Source: JANOZM01 sp031429355
GTDB lineage: Bacteria > Pseudomonadota > Gammaproteobacteria > Burkholderiales > Burkholderiaceae_E
NCBI GenBank assembly: GCA_031429355.1
Contig: JANOZM010000018.1
Coordinates: 25,588 to 89,587 of the forward strand
Direction of reading: 5' to 3'
DNA: 64,000 bases
Below the pieces are notes generated by a model, which saw only the letters and a list, made by a program, of their open reading frames with translations, did not search any database and had not been told where the DNA came from. Shown piece by piece: positions 17,324-26,227 of this stretch. Each line of letters opens with the position of its first letter. Within the stretch, counting starts at the first letter, position 1. The position numbers and the translations under genes were made by a program.

Positions 17324-18067
17324 TTACTTTGGTAGTAAGTAGCTCATGCCAACGCCAAAAGCTGTCACACCTGCACCAGCGACCTTGGTTCTGGAAATCG
17401 AAGCATCTACAGCGAGGTTAGGGTCAACTGTGTAGGTCACGGCTGCTAGCAATGTAACGCTGCTATCCGTTCCGCTTTGGCGTGAACCGGATGCTTCAAC
17501 AAATGCGCCAAACCCGCCGCCTAGTGCGCGTGTTACGCCAACTGAGTAAGCCAAGCGATTTCTACCGATGCCGGCAGCACTAGTGCCCGGACGAATTAAG
17601 CCAACGTTGAAGTCAGTATGGAAACCAGCTTGATCCAAGCCGACTAATCCGGTTAGTGTTATTGTAGATTTGTCTGCTTTAAATGCACTTGATCCGGTCG
17701 GCAACGTTGCCATTGCTTGTACACCGTAGGCCATTGATTCGTTGGCTTTTTGTACCCATTTCAAGCCAATTGAGGAATCGCCTAGACCTTTTACAGACCC
17801 TGTAGCGTCTTTAGCACTTAAATAAGGTAGGCCAAAAAGTAAACCGATGTTGTCAGACAAACCGTACTTAAGTAAGCCACCCAATGAAGTCGCTGTAGCA
17901 CCACCAGCGCTTGCACGATCAAAGCCAACTTCTAATTCAAATCGACCTGTTGCTGATAAATAAGCTGGCGCACCAACGCCGGGGCGGTAGGCCGTAACTT
18001 CGTCAGCAGCTTGAACTACGGTGCTAAACAAACCGACAAGGGCTAAGGCGATGTATTTGATTTTCAA
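17324..18067 (-). CDS. outer-membrane beta-barrel protein (MetA-pathway porin-like)
   Basis: 247 residues. A signal peptide ending VVQAA is followed by alternating hydrophobic strands and a C-terminal GVGMSYLLPK typical of small barrels. Motifs such as LKYGLSDNIGLLFGLPYL, LGDSSIGLKWV and MATLPTGSS resemble the family called 'putative MetA-pathway of phenol degradation' transporters. That name does not prove a phenol substrate; the function here is unknown. Single gene, convergent with nnrU and divergent from glcD. The predicted location is the outer membrane. Confidence 0.75.
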   Translation of the reverse strand: MKIKYIALALVGLFSTVVQAADEVTAYRPGVGAPAYLSATGRFELEVGFDRASAGGATATSLGGLLKYGLSDNIGLLFGLPYLSAKDATGSVKGLGDSSIGLKWVQKANESMAYGVQAMATLPTGSSAFKADKSTITLTGLVGLDQAGFHTDFNVGLIRPGTSAAGIGRNRLAYSVGVTRALGGGFGAFVEASGSRQSGTDSSVTLLAAVTYTVDPNLAVDASISRTKVAGAGVTAFGVGMSYLLPK

Positions 18068-18206
18068 TCTGAACTCTTTTTAAAAATGGTTGTACTGGTC
18101 AAAAAGGTCGCGCTAAAAAGAGTTTTGCTTTTTTATCACGCCCCGTTTGGGGTTAATTGGGGTTTATAGGTAGTGCCAAAATTAGCTACGCCGTTATACT
18201 GACACG

Positions 18207-19742
18207 ATGAACGCACCTGACCTAGCAAAAGCTGTTAAAAATTCCCCTGACCTGTTTAACGGTCTGTTAGCCGAGCCCGGCGGTTTAGAGCGGCAGACGC
18301 AAGTGGCCAATGCGTTAAAGGCGGTATTGCCAGACCATTGCATCCTTGTCCGCGAGGAAGATACTCGTCCTTACGAGTGCGATGGCTTGTCAATGTTCCG
18401 CCGTTTGCCAATGGTTGTTGCTCTGCCCGAGACCGAAAGCCAAGTGCAAAAAGTGCTGCAAATTTGCAACGAATTAAAAGTGCCGGTTGTAGCGCGCGGT
18501 GCGGGTACTGGACTTTCTGGCGGGGCCATGCCCCATGCAGCCGGTGTTGTACTGGGTTTAGCAAAATTCAATCGTATTCTTAAAGTTGATCTTTATTCGC
18601 GTACGGCCGTAGTTCAGCCCGGTGTTCGCAACTTAGCTATTTCCGAAGCTGCAGCACCTTATGGTTTGTACTATGCGCCCGATCCGTCTTCGCAAATCGC
18701 TTGCACCATCGGTGGCAATGTCGCCGAAAATTCGGGTGGCGTACATTGCTTAAAGTACGGTTTAACGATTCACAATATTTTGCGGGTTCGTATCATTACA
18801 ATGGATGGCGCAATTGTTGAGTTGGGTAGCGAGGCACTAGATGCGCCCGGCCTTGATTTGTTGTCGGTGTTTATAGGCTCTGAAGGAATGCTGGGCGTTG
18901 TTACTGAAGTAACGGTAAAGTTAGTGCCCAAACCCAAGTTGGCGCAAGTGGTTATGGCCTCGTTTGACGACGTTGAAAAAGCAGCCCAAGCCGTTGCCAA
19001 CATTATTGCTGATGGCATCATTCCTGCGGGTTTAGAAATGATGGATAAAAAGGCCACCGAAATGGTGGAACCTTTTGTTAAAGCGGGCTACGACATGGAC
19101 GCAGCCGCCATTTTGTTGTGCGAATCCGATGGCACCGTCGAAGAAGTTGCCGAAGAAATTGCGCGTATGAAAGCGGTGTTCGAACGCAGCGGTGCCACTC
19201 GTTTAGCCGTTTCGAATTCAGAAGCCGAACGTTTGCGTTTTTGGGCCGGTCGCAAAAATGCGTTTCCCGCAGCTGGTCGGGTATCGCCCGATTACTATTG
19301 TATGGACGGCACAATTCCGCGGCGACGTTTAGGCGAAGTGTTGAACGCAATTGTTGTGATGGAAGAAAAATACCAAATGCGTTGCGCCAATGTTTTTCAC
19401 GCGGGAGATGGCAATTTGCATCCGCTCATTTTGTTTGATGCAAACGACCCTGACGAAACCCGTCGTGCCGAAGATTTCGGCGCAGAAATTCTAGAGCTAT
19501 GCGTTGCTGTTGGCGGCACGGTTACAGGCGAGCATGGCGTAGGCATCGAGAAAATAAATCAAATGTGTTCGCAGTTTGATCGCAAAGAGCTTGATGCGTT
19601 TTTAAGTGTCAAGGCTGCATTCGATCCGGCAGGTTTGTTAAACCCCGAAAAAGTAGTACCCACTTTGCATCGCTGCGCCGAGTACGGACGCATGCATGTG
19701 CATGGCGGTAAGCTACCTTTTATAGACCTGCCCCGTTTTTAA
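18207..19742 (+). CDS. glcD: glycolate oxidase, FAD-binding subunit GlcD
   Basis: 511 residues. N-terminal FAD-binding PCMH domain with VVARGAGTGLSGGAMP and DPSSQIACTIGGNVAENSGG, then a FAD-oxidase C-terminal domain with NVFHAGDGNLHPLI and GTVTGEHGVGIEK. GlcD oxidises glycolate to glyoxylate; electrons pass through GlcE/GlcF to the respiratory chain at the inner membrane. First gene of glcDEF: 1 bp precedes the glcE ATG. The gene is divergent from the porin-like gene, so the 139-bp space between them should carry its promoter. Confidence 0.95.
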   Translation: MNAPDLAKAVKNSPDLFNGLLAEPGGLERQTQVANALKAVLPDHCILVREEDTRPYECDGLSMFRRLPMVVALPETESQVQKVLQICNELKVPVVARGAGTGLSGGAMPHAAGVVLGLAKFNRILKVDLYSRTAVVQPGVRNLAISEAAAPYGLYYAPDPSSQIACTIGGNVAENSGGVHCLKYGLTIHNILRVRIITMDGAIVELGSEALDAPGLDLLSVFIGSEGMLGVVTEVTVKLVPKPKLAQVVMASFDDVEKAAQAVANIIADGIIPAGLEMMDKKATEMVEPFVKAGYDMDAAAILLCESDGTVEEVAEEIARMKAVFERSGATRLAVSNSEAERLRFWAGRKNAFPAAGRVSPDYYCMDGTIPRRRLGEVLNAIVVMEEKYQMRCANVFHAGDGNLHPLILFDANDPDETRRAEDFGAEILELCVAVGGTVTGEHGVGIEKINQMCSQFDRKELDAFLSVKAAFDPAGLLNPEKVVPTLHRCAEYGRMHVHGGKLPFIDLPRF

Positions 19743-19743
19743 C

Positions 19744-20868
19744 ATGGACGCAGCTTTGCAAAACACAGTGTTGCAAACACTGGCCGAAACGGTCGCGCAA
19801 GTTAATAATGCTGCGCAGCAAAAGTCTAGAACCGAACCGACATCGTTAACAATTGTTGGTGGTGATAGCAAGCGTTTTTACGGTGAACCACGTGCTTATA
19901 AAAACGAGCAGCAAGCAGCCAGTAATTTGCAAATTTCCACACGCGAATACAGCGGTGTTATCGATTACGAACCAAGCGAACTGGTGCTAACCGCCAGAGC
20001 GGGCACATCGTTACTCGAAGTGGAGCGCGTGCTAGCACAGAGCGGTCAAATGCTGGGCTTCGAGCCACCTTATTTTGGCGAGCATGCCACCATAGGCGGT
20101 GTCGTAGCCGCGGGTCTTTCTGGGCCAAGGCGTGCAGCTGCCGGAGGCGCACGCGATTTTGTTTTAGGTGCAAAAATACTAAACGCTAAAGGCGAGCACT
20201 TAAACTTTGGCGGACAAGTTATTAAGAACGTAGCTGGTTACGATGTATCGCGTTTACTGACTGGATCTTTAGGTATCTTGGGTTTGCTTACACAAGTTTC
20301 TTTAAAGGTATTGCCGCTACCGCTAGCCAATATCACCTTGGTACGAGAAGCAAGCCAAACAGATGCTTTACGCTTAACTAACGAATGGGCTGGACAGCCA
20401 TTGCCGATCACGGCCACTTGCTGGTGTGATGGGGCTTTGTTTGTACGTTTAGCGGGCGCGCAAAGCGCCGTAAATAGTGCCGTTCAGCTGCTTGGCGGCC
20501 AAGCCTTACCGGATGCGGATGATTTTTGGATTGCGGTTCGTGAGCAAACGCATTCGTTTTTTCGCGGCAATAATTTGTGGCGTTTGTCGTTGCCGTCAGT
20601 TGCCCCAGCAATAGCTATCGAGGGAACAACATTAATTGAATGGAATGGCTCGCAGCGTTGGGTGTATTCCGATCAACCGGCCGAAGCGATTCGCAAAGCA
20701 GCGCGAATTCTAGGTGGTAGTGCTACTTTGTTCCGCGCAAACGCCCCGTCAAATGACTCGCGGTTTCAAGCACTAGACCCAGTTTCAAAATCAATCCATC
20801 AAAAATTAAAACAGCAATTCGATCCGAATAATATTTTTAATCCGGGTCGTTTGTATGCCGATCTTTAA
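19744..20868 (+). CDS. glcE: glycolate oxidase, FAD-binding subunit GlcE
   Basis: 374 residues. It contains the PCMH-type FAD domain (LTIVGGDSKRFYG, YEPSELVLTARAGTSLLEVE, PYFGEHATIGGVVAAGLSGP, VIKNVAGYDVSRLL) but lacks the full C-terminal domain of GlcD, as is normal for GlcE. It ends with FNPGRLYADL. Acts with GlcD and GlcF in the membrane-associated glycolate oxidase complex. Separated from glcD by 1 bp and from glcF by 13 bp, so clearly one transcript. Confidence 0.95.
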   Translation: MDAALQNTVLQTLAETVAQVNNAAQQKSRTEPTSLTIVGGDSKRFYGEPRAYKNEQQAASNLQISTREYSGVIDYEPSELVLTARAGTSLLEVERVLAQSGQMLGFEPPYFGEHATIGGVVAAGLSGPRRAAAGGARDFVLGAKILNAKGEHLNFGGQVIKNVAGYDVSRLLTGSLGILGLLTQVSLKVLPLPLANITLVREASQTDALRLTNEWAGQPLPITATCWCDGALFVRLAGAQSAVNSAVQLLGGQALPDADDFWIAVREQTHSFFRGNNLWRLSLPSVAPAIAIEGTTLIEWNGSQRWVYSDQPAEAIRKAARILGGSATLFRANAPSNDSRFQALDPVSKSIHQKLKQQFDPNNIFNPGRLYADL

Positions 20869-20881
20869 AGTTGAATAACCT

Positions 20882-22120
20882 ATGGAAACCCACTTAGCTG
20901 AATGGCTTAAAGACACTCCCGATGGTATTGAGGCCGAAAGCATTTTGCGCAAATGTGTGCATTGCGGCTTTTGCACTGCAACTTGCCCGACTTATCAAAT
21001 TTTAGGCGATGAGCTAGACAGCCCCCGTGGACGCATTTATTTAATTAAACAAGTGGTTGAAGGGGTAGAGCCGACCGCTTCTACCCAATTGCATTTAGAT
21101 CGTTGCCTGACTTGCCGCAATTGCGAAACCGCCTGTCCATCGGGTGTGCAGTACGGTCGGTTAATCGATATTGGTCGTAAATTAGTCGACGAAAAAGTAG
21201 AGCGACCTTTGGGGCAACGCCTCTTGCGTGAAGCTTTAAAAACTGGCATGACGACGCGTGCCGCGTTCGAGCCGGCTATGAAGCTAGGGCAACTAGTTCG
21301 GCCTTTGTTACCTGCTGCACTAAAAGATAAAGTACCAAGTAAACGCGCGGCAGGCGTTACGCCAACCCGTACCCATCAACGCAAAGTACTGATGCTCAAT
21401 GGCTGCGTACAACCGGCGATGTCACCTTCGATTGATGCCGCGACGGCGCGCGTGTTAGATCAGTTTGAAGTGCAAGTGTTAGTTGTGCCCCGATCGGGGT
21501 GTTGTGGCGCGGTTAAACACCATTTAAACGACCATGACGGTGGTTTGCAGGACGCTAAGCGCAACATTGACGCTTGGTGGCCGCATATCGAAACCAACGC
21601 CGTAGAAGCCATTGTAATGAATGCTTCGGGTTGCGGTGCAATGATCAAAGAGTACGGTCACTTGTTACGCGATGATGTTGCCTATAGTGCCAAAGCAACT
21701 AAAATTAGTGCCCTGTGCAAAGACCTAATCGAGTATTTGCCTACCTTGCAATTGGCACAAAATTTAGCGCAAAAAGTAAAACGTGATTCGCAAAAAACTA
21801 AAGTAGCATTTCATCCACCCTGCACTTTGCAGCACGGTCAGCAAATTAAAGGCGTGGTCGAAAGTTTATTAGTGCAATGTGGGGTCGATTTACAACCGGT
21901 TGGCGATAGTCATTTATGCTGTGGTTCGGCGGGTACTTATTCGGTCTTGCAGCCCGAATTGTCTAAAGAGCTGCGCAAGCGCAAGTTAGACAACCTGCAA
22001 GCAAATAAACCAGAAATAATTCTCTCGGCCAATATTGGTTGCTTGACTCATCTACAATCTGGAACAACGACGCCCGTGCGTCACTGGATAGAGTGGCTGG
22101 ATGAGGTACTTATTCGATAG
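20882..22120 (+). CDS. glcF: glycolate oxidase, iron-sulfur subunit GlcF
   Basis: 412 residues. Two 4Fe-4S ferredoxin motifs occur near the N-terminus: CVHCGFCTATCPTY (about residue 22) and CLTCRNCETACPSG (about residue 76). The rest holds two CCG domains (RSGCCGAVKHH and HLCCGSAGTYS) typical of electron-transfer subunits of GlcF/LutA type. It passes electrons from the flavin subunits to quinone. Its last 20 bp overlap the start of the downstream C13 peptidase gene in another frame. Confidence 0.95.
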   Translation: METHLAEWLKDTPDGIEAESILRKCVHCGFCTATCPTYQILGDELDSPRGRIYLIKQVVEGVEPTASTQLHLDRCLTCRNCETACPSGVQYGRLIDIGRKLVDEKVERPLGQRLLREALKTGMTTRAAFEPAMKLGQLVRPLLPAALKDKVPSKRAAGVTPTRTHQRKVLMLNGCVQPAMSPSIDAATARVLDQFEVQVLVVPRSGCCGAVKHHLNDHDGGLQDAKRNIDAWWPHIETNAVEAIVMNASGCGAMIKEYGHLLRDDVAYSAKATKISALCKDLIEYLPTLQLAQNLAQKVKRDSQKTKVAFHPPCTLQHGQQIKGVVESLLVQCGVDLQPVGDSHLCCGSAGTYSVLQPELSKELRKRKLDNLQANKPEIILSANIGCLTHLQSGTTTPVRHWIEWLDEVLIR

Positions 22121-23513
22121 TTCGCAGTTGCTGTGGCAGGGCTTGGCCATTTGGTTGGTTTGGCCCGCGCTGCGCAGCGGCTCGCCCAGCTTACAATTGT
22201 CGCCGCGCGCACCATCGATTGGTGGTGCATTGGTTTTAGTTTTACTTGGTTTGTTATTAGCTATTGGCGCGAGCTGGTGGGTACTGCCTTATGGTGAGCG
22301 AGCATTTGTTTGGCAAGGCAGCTTCGCGCTGATTTTGGCTAGTGTTCCGCTGGTATTTGTTAGTTGGGTTGCAAGCCGCCGCGTGCAAAACTTAGTACCG
22401 GATGTGTTCGGCCAAATTGTATTGCGCCTGTTGGCGGCCCTAGTACTTTACGTTGGGTTTCGATTTGCCCTCGACTTAATTATTTTTCATTTAAAAATAC
22501 CGGCCCGTGCTGCTTTTGGTGCGCGTATTGTTTTAGCCATTTGGTTTGTAGTTGCCAGCGCCTTGTTTGTTAACCGCATGGTCAGTTTGGCGGATTGGGT
22601 GGCCCGCAATTTACGATGGTGGTTAGTTGGCGTTGCAACCCTATTGGTATTGACCGCAACACCGTACTTGTTGCATCAGCACTTTTTGCCTGGCTTTTGG
22701 CTTGATTTAAAGCAAGCACCGGACGAGCCAAATTTAGCATCCGAGCGCACGTTAAATAACCAAGCGCTTTTGTTTACGCAACAAATGACCGATTTAAAAC
22801 CGCAGCGACCCGGCAATATTGATGTGTACTTTGTGGGTTACGCACCGGATGCAACGCAAGATGTTTTTAAACGCGAACTTGATGTTATTTTTCCGTTAAT
22901 GAACCAACGCTTTGGCACTGCTGGGCGCAGCTTGCGTTTGCAAAACCATAGCAGCAGTTTAAGCACTTACCCGATTGCGACCGAAAGTTATTTAAATGTT
23001 GCCATCGAACAAATGGCTGCGTTAATGAATAAAGATGAAGATGTGTTTGTGTTGTATTTAACTTCGCACGGCAGTCGCGATCACAAACTAATACCAAAAT
23101 TTCCACCCATGGAACTCGAACCCATTACGCCAATTCGTCTGCGTGCGATGTTAAACCGGCACAGTATAAAGTATCGCGTAATTGTTGTGTCGGCTTGTTA
23201 TGCGGGCGGTTTTATCGAGCCATTGCAATCGCCTGATACCTTGGTTATGACGGCCTCAGCCAAAGACCGTACAAGTTTTGGCTGCAGCAACGAATCGGAC
23301 TTTACTTATTTTGGTAAAGCCATTTTTGATGAGCAGTTGCGCAAAACCTATTCGTTTGAACAAGCCTTTACAAATGCGCTGCCCATTATTGCCGAGCGCG
23401 AGAAAAAAATAACGGATGTTTTGTCCAATCCACAAATTGCAGTGGGTGCAAACATTCGGGTTCATTTAAAAAAGCTAGAAACGCAGTTGCAACAACCTAA
23501 AACAAAACCTTAA
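22101..23513 (+). CDS. membrane-anchored C13-family (legumain-like) peptidase
   Basis: 470 residues. Six or so hydrophobic segments fill residues 10-200. A soluble C-terminal domain starts IDVYFVGYAPDATQDVFKREL and carries the C13/caspase-type dyad: His323 in YLTSHGSRDH and Cys366 in VVSACYAGGFI, each after a hydrophobic strand. C13 peptidases cut after Asn or Asp or act as transamidases (GPI8); bacterial members with membrane N-termini occur in Burkholderiales, but their substrates are not known to me. The ATG lies inside the glcF 3' end (20-bp overlap), so it is probably expressed with glcDEF. Confidence 0.82.
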   Translation: MRYLFDSSQLLWQGLAIWLVWPALRSGSPSLQLSPRAPSIGGALVLVLLGLLLAIGASWWVLPYGERAFVWQGSFALILASVPLVFVSWVASRRVQNLVPDVFGQIVLRLLAALVLYVGFRFALDLIIFHLKIPARAAFGARIVLAIWFVVASALFVNRMVSLADWVARNLRWWLVGVATLLVLTATPYLLHQHFLPGFWLDLKQAPDEPNLASERTLNNQALLFTQQMTDLKPQRPGNIDVYFVGYAPDATQDVFKRELDVIFPLMNQRFGTAGRSLRLQNHSSSLSTYPIATESYLNVAIEQMAALMNKDEDVFVLYLTSHGSRDHKLIPKFPPMELEPITPIRLRAMLNRHSIKYRVIVVSACYAGGFIEPLQSPDTLVMTASAKDRTSFGCSNESDFTYFGKAIFDEQLRKTYSFEQAFTNALPIIAEREKKITDVLSNPQIAVGANIRVHLKKLETQLQQPKTKP

Positions 23514-23581
23514 CCAGTGGCGTTTCGTTTTTTTAACTCGCGTTTTATTGATCAACAACGCCCCTTTTTTAACGACTGCTT

Positions 23582-24244
23582 ATGAACGTTAATCAACATT
23601 TGCCGCCGCAGCTTACTTGGTACTTCGACTTTATTTCGCCCTACGCTTACTTGCAAAGCGAATGCTTAGAACAGTTTGAAGCCGTAGGTGCATTACAGTT
23701 AAAACCCATTTTGTTTGCGGGCCTTTTAAAGCACTGGGGGCAACTTGGGCCTGCCGAGATTGTTCCAAAACGTCAATGGACTTTCGAGCATGTAGTTTGG
23801 CAAGCGCATCAACATCACATACCAATTGGTATGCCGCCAGCACACCCATTTAACCCCTTGCCGTTTTTGCGCTTAGCGATTGCCTGCGAATGTTCGCGCG
23901 AAGCGGTGCGTGAAATTTTTCGGTTTATTTGGCTCAAAGGACATGCATTTGAAAATGAAGCAGCCTTTGAAGAGCTAATGTCATCGTTAAACAAAACGCG
24001 CGCCGACTTAGAATTACCCGCAGTAAAAGAACAACTCAAGGCCAACACTGAGCAGGCAATTATCAATGAAGTCTTTGGCGTACCCACAATACTAGTTGAA
24101 TCCGAAGGGCGGCCACTCCAAAAGTTTTGGGGTTTTGATTCCAGCACTATGGCGATTAGCTTTATCAAGCGCGAACCCTTTTGGTCGGAAAAAATTCTGG
24201 CGCAAGCGCAAAACTTACCGAATGGTCTGCAGCGAAAACGATAG
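23582..24244 (+). CDS. 2-hydroxychromene-2-carboxylate isomerase-like (DsbA/kappa-GST fold)
   Basis: 220 residues. The thioredoxin-like opening TWYFDFISPYAYL carries the serine that binds glutathione in this family. KPILFAGLLKHWGQLGPAEI and the closing cis-Pro strand FGVPTILVESEGRPLQKFWG are also characteristic. The known member isomerises an intermediate of naphthalene breakdown using glutathione; most relatives act on unknown substrates. Its last 46 bp plus 4 bp beyond recur at 32265-32314 as the right boundary of the accessory island. The final residues (LQRKR) therefore come from what may be an integration site. Confidence 0.88.
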   Translation: MNVNQHLPPQLTWYFDFISPYAYLQSECLEQFEAVGALQLKPILFAGLLKHWGQLGPAEIVPKRQWTFEHVVWQAHQHHIPIGMPPAHPFNPLPFLRLAIACECSREAVREIFRFIWLKGHAFENEAAFEELMSSLNKTRADLELPAVKEQLKANTEQAIINEVFGVPTILVESEGRPLQKFWGFDSSTMAISFIKREPFWSEKILAQAQNLPNGLQRKR

Positions 24245-24248
24245 TTCA
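24199..24248 (+). repeat. left direct repeat bracketing the accessory island
   Basis: These 50 bp (the 3' end of the isomerase gene, its stop and 4 bp more) match 32265-32314 at 45 of 50 positions, ungapped, by hand alignment; all five differences are transitions. Three of the four coding differences are silent and one turns CAG into TAG in the right copy. The segment between the copies, about 8 kb, holds the peptide-biosynthesis genes. Confidence 0.75.
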
Positions 24249-24265
24249 ATAGTAGTGGCTCTTCC

Positions 24266-24332
24266 TGCAGCGCCAAGCGATAGAGAAGATCCTGAATCAC
24301 TTAGGGTCAGAGGCGCGACCGCCTCCCCGAGC
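24266..24332 (+). mobile_element. relic of an IS91-like transposase C-terminus, copy B
   Basis: Aligns ungapped over 67 bp with 2579-2645. One frame reads QRQAIEKILNHLG followed by RPPPRALARRQ before a stop, fitting the conserved tail of IS91-family transposases. It starts 18 bp after the left direct repeat, right at the island edge, which may indicate that such an element once helped bring in or capture this DNA. No intact transposase is present. Confidence 0.45.
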
Positions 24333-24801
24333 ACTAGCGCGCAGACAGATGGAGTTCTAATGCGTCCGGTGTAAAAAGACAAACCAACAACGCAATACTT
24401 CAGCCTAAATATTCTGGCTACAAAGGTGGCCGCGTGAAATGTAAATTGGGGTCTAATAACGCGGTTTTTTAGGGGTGCTTTCGCGATGCATTGGCGTGTG
24501 CCGATGTAATCACGCAGACCAGCTGTCATGCAATCAAGTCAGGGGCTCATTTGATGAAGTACGATGTTTGCCGTAGGGGCAACAGGGTTTCTAAGATGCT
24601 TTTTACCTGCGCCGATTATGTTTAAGCGGTTCCTTCATGCAAACCAAACGACTTCTTGGAATTGGTGAGGCTCTGGCGCATTTGAATGCGCTTTAATTTG
24701 CGTGGCGCTAAAACGCGTTACTGATTAGAGCGGGGTGGTGCGGTTTAATTTGGTGCAGTTGTAAATAGCAACTCGACAACATTTTGTTTGTCAATTAGCC
24801 A

Positions 24802-24835
24802 AACGGCCTAGTTTTCGCTAATTAACTAGGCCGTT
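24802..24835. repeat. hairpin-forming inverted repeat upstream of the exporter operon
   Basis: Perfect 12-bp arms AACGGCCTAGTT (24802-24813) and AACTAGGCCGTT (24824-24835) with a 10-nt spacer. No T tract follows, so it is not a standard terminator. Its place 75 bp before the HlyD start suggests an operator or a stem in the 5' leader of the operon mRNA. Confidence 0.5.
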
Positions 24836-24910
24836 CGTCTAATATACAGACGAGCTTTGTTCGGTCAGTATCCACTTTGAATTTGATTTTTTGGACTTCC
24901 GAGGCAAATC

Positions 24911-26227
24911 GTGACTTTACCCCCTCTCTCGCAGTTGTTCCGCATTGAAGCGCTAGAAGCGCAAAAGTCGCAATGGTTGGGTTCGATTGTTTTGATGCGA
25001 CCGCTGTCGTTTTCGGTAGTTTGTTTGGCGGCATTGGGAATTGCATTTGCTTTAGTCGCCTTGTTAGTATTTGGTCAGTACACCAAACGAGCTCGCGTAA
25101 TGGGTGTTTTAGCACCCGAGCGTGGGGTCCTAAAAATAGTGCCACCGCAAACCGGTTTAATTATTGCGCGGTACGTCAACGAAGGTGATCGGGTTAAGGC
25201 AGGTGAAAAGCTCTTTATCTTGTCTCTAGATCGCGTAACACAAAACGGTTCAATACCAGCAGTTGTCAATGGCAACAACCGTTCCCAATTTGCCAGCGCC
25301 GCAATTTTAGAATCGTTTAAAGCGCGTAAAAGTAATCTAGCGATTGAACGCAACAATCAAATGGCCTTGGCCACTCAACAACGCCAACAAATAGGCGTCT
25401 CAATTAGTAATGGCGAACTTGAACTTACCCAACTGCGCCGAGAAATCACTACTCAAACCACGAGAGTTAAATCTGTTGAGGGTCAAGTTGCAAAACTACA
25501 AAGCTTAGCTGATCAGAAATTCGTTTCTGACATGGCCTTGCAACAGAAGACGGATGAAGTATTAGACCAACAGTCTCGTTTGCAAGGTCTGGAACGCGCA
25601 CTTATCGAACGTATTCGCGCTTTAACTTCTTTGCGCAGCGAATTTTTACAGCTGACAATTAAAAACGAACGTGAACGTGCTGCAATAGATCGCAGTGTGA
25701 TGGAGCTAGACCAAGCGACTATCCACATCGAGTCGCAACGCGAAATTATTATTACCGCACCGCAATCCGGAACGGTGTCGTCCGTACAAGCCGAGGTCGG
25801 TCAAATTGCAACCGGACAACCGCTATTGGCGATCTTGCCCGAGGGTGCGCAACTTCAGGCGCAACTGTTTGCCCCTAGCGCCAGCGTCGGCTTTGTAACA
25901 CCGGGCCAAACCGTACGCCTACGTTACTCTGCCTATCCCTACCAAAAGTTCGGCCAACATAATGGCAAAGTATTGGCAGTAACTCGCGTTCCTTTTGGTG
26001 CGCAAGAACTTCCAGCAGACCTCGGCCAAACGGTTATCGCCGCTGCACAACTGGGCGAGGGCTTGTATCGAATTACGGTGTCCCTTGACCAACAAACAAT
26101 TCTCGCCTATGGCAAGCCACAAGCCTTGGTTGCAGGCCTTCAATTAGAAGCCGATCTACTTAATGAAACCCGGAGCTTGTTGGAATGGGTGTTTGAACCA
26201 CTGTTTAGTATTAAAGGCCGAATATGA
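24911..26227 (+). CDS. HlyD/CvaA-type periplasmic adaptor of a peptide exporter
   Basis: 438 residues. A cytoplasmic N-terminus, one membrane helix (about residues 31-55, SFSVVCLAALGIAFALVALL), then a biotinyl-lipoyl-like half (VPPQTGLIIARYVNEGDRV), a long coiled-coil hairpin (residues ~135-270) and the returning lipoyl half (ITAPQSGTVSSVQAEVGQ). It bridges an inner-membrane ABC exporter and an outer-membrane channel in type I secretion. No TolC-like gene is nearby, so a general one must be used. Its stop overlaps the ABC gene start as ATGA. Confidence 0.9.
   Translation: MTLPPLSQLFRIEALEAQKSQWLGSIVLMRPLSFSVVCLAALGIAFALVALLVFGQYTKRARVMGVLAPERGVLKIVPPQTGLIIARYVNEGDRVKAGEKLFILSLDRVTQNGSIPAVVNGNNRSQFASAAILESFKARKSNLAIERNNQMALATQQRQQIGVSISNGELELTQLRREITTQTTRVKSVEGQVAKLQSLADQKFVSDMALQQKTDEVLDQQSRLQGLERALIERIRALTSLRSEFLQLTIKNERERAAIDRSVMELDQATIHIESQREIIITAPQSGTVSSVQAEVGQIATGQPLLAILPEGAQLQAQLFAPSASVGFVTPGQTVRLRYSAYPYQKFGQHNGKVLAVTRVPFGAQELPADLGQTVIAAAQLGEGLYRITVSLDQQTILAYGKPQALVAGLQLEADLLNETRSLLEWVFEPLFSIKGRI

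Larger units (their letters stand above)
24249..24910. other. intergenic, left end of the island
   Basis: About 660 bp without a convincing gene. It contains the second IS91-like transposase relic (24266-24332), a short frame around 24637 reading MQTKRLLGIGEALAHL without a ribosome site, and a strong hairpin at 24802-24835 just before the HlyD gene. The remainder looks like degenerated mobile DNA. The promoter of the exporter and peptide operon should lie within its last 120 bp. Confidence 0.45.

Noticed and set aside
19078..19438. Arg-rich open frames on both strands within glcD
   Set aside because: They are shadows of the glcD frame with no independent support.
24637..24696. 19-codon frame reading MQTKRLLGIGEALAHL considered as a third precursor
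   Set aside because: No Gly-Gly leader, no ribosome site, and it lies within degenerate mobile DNA upstream of the exporter.
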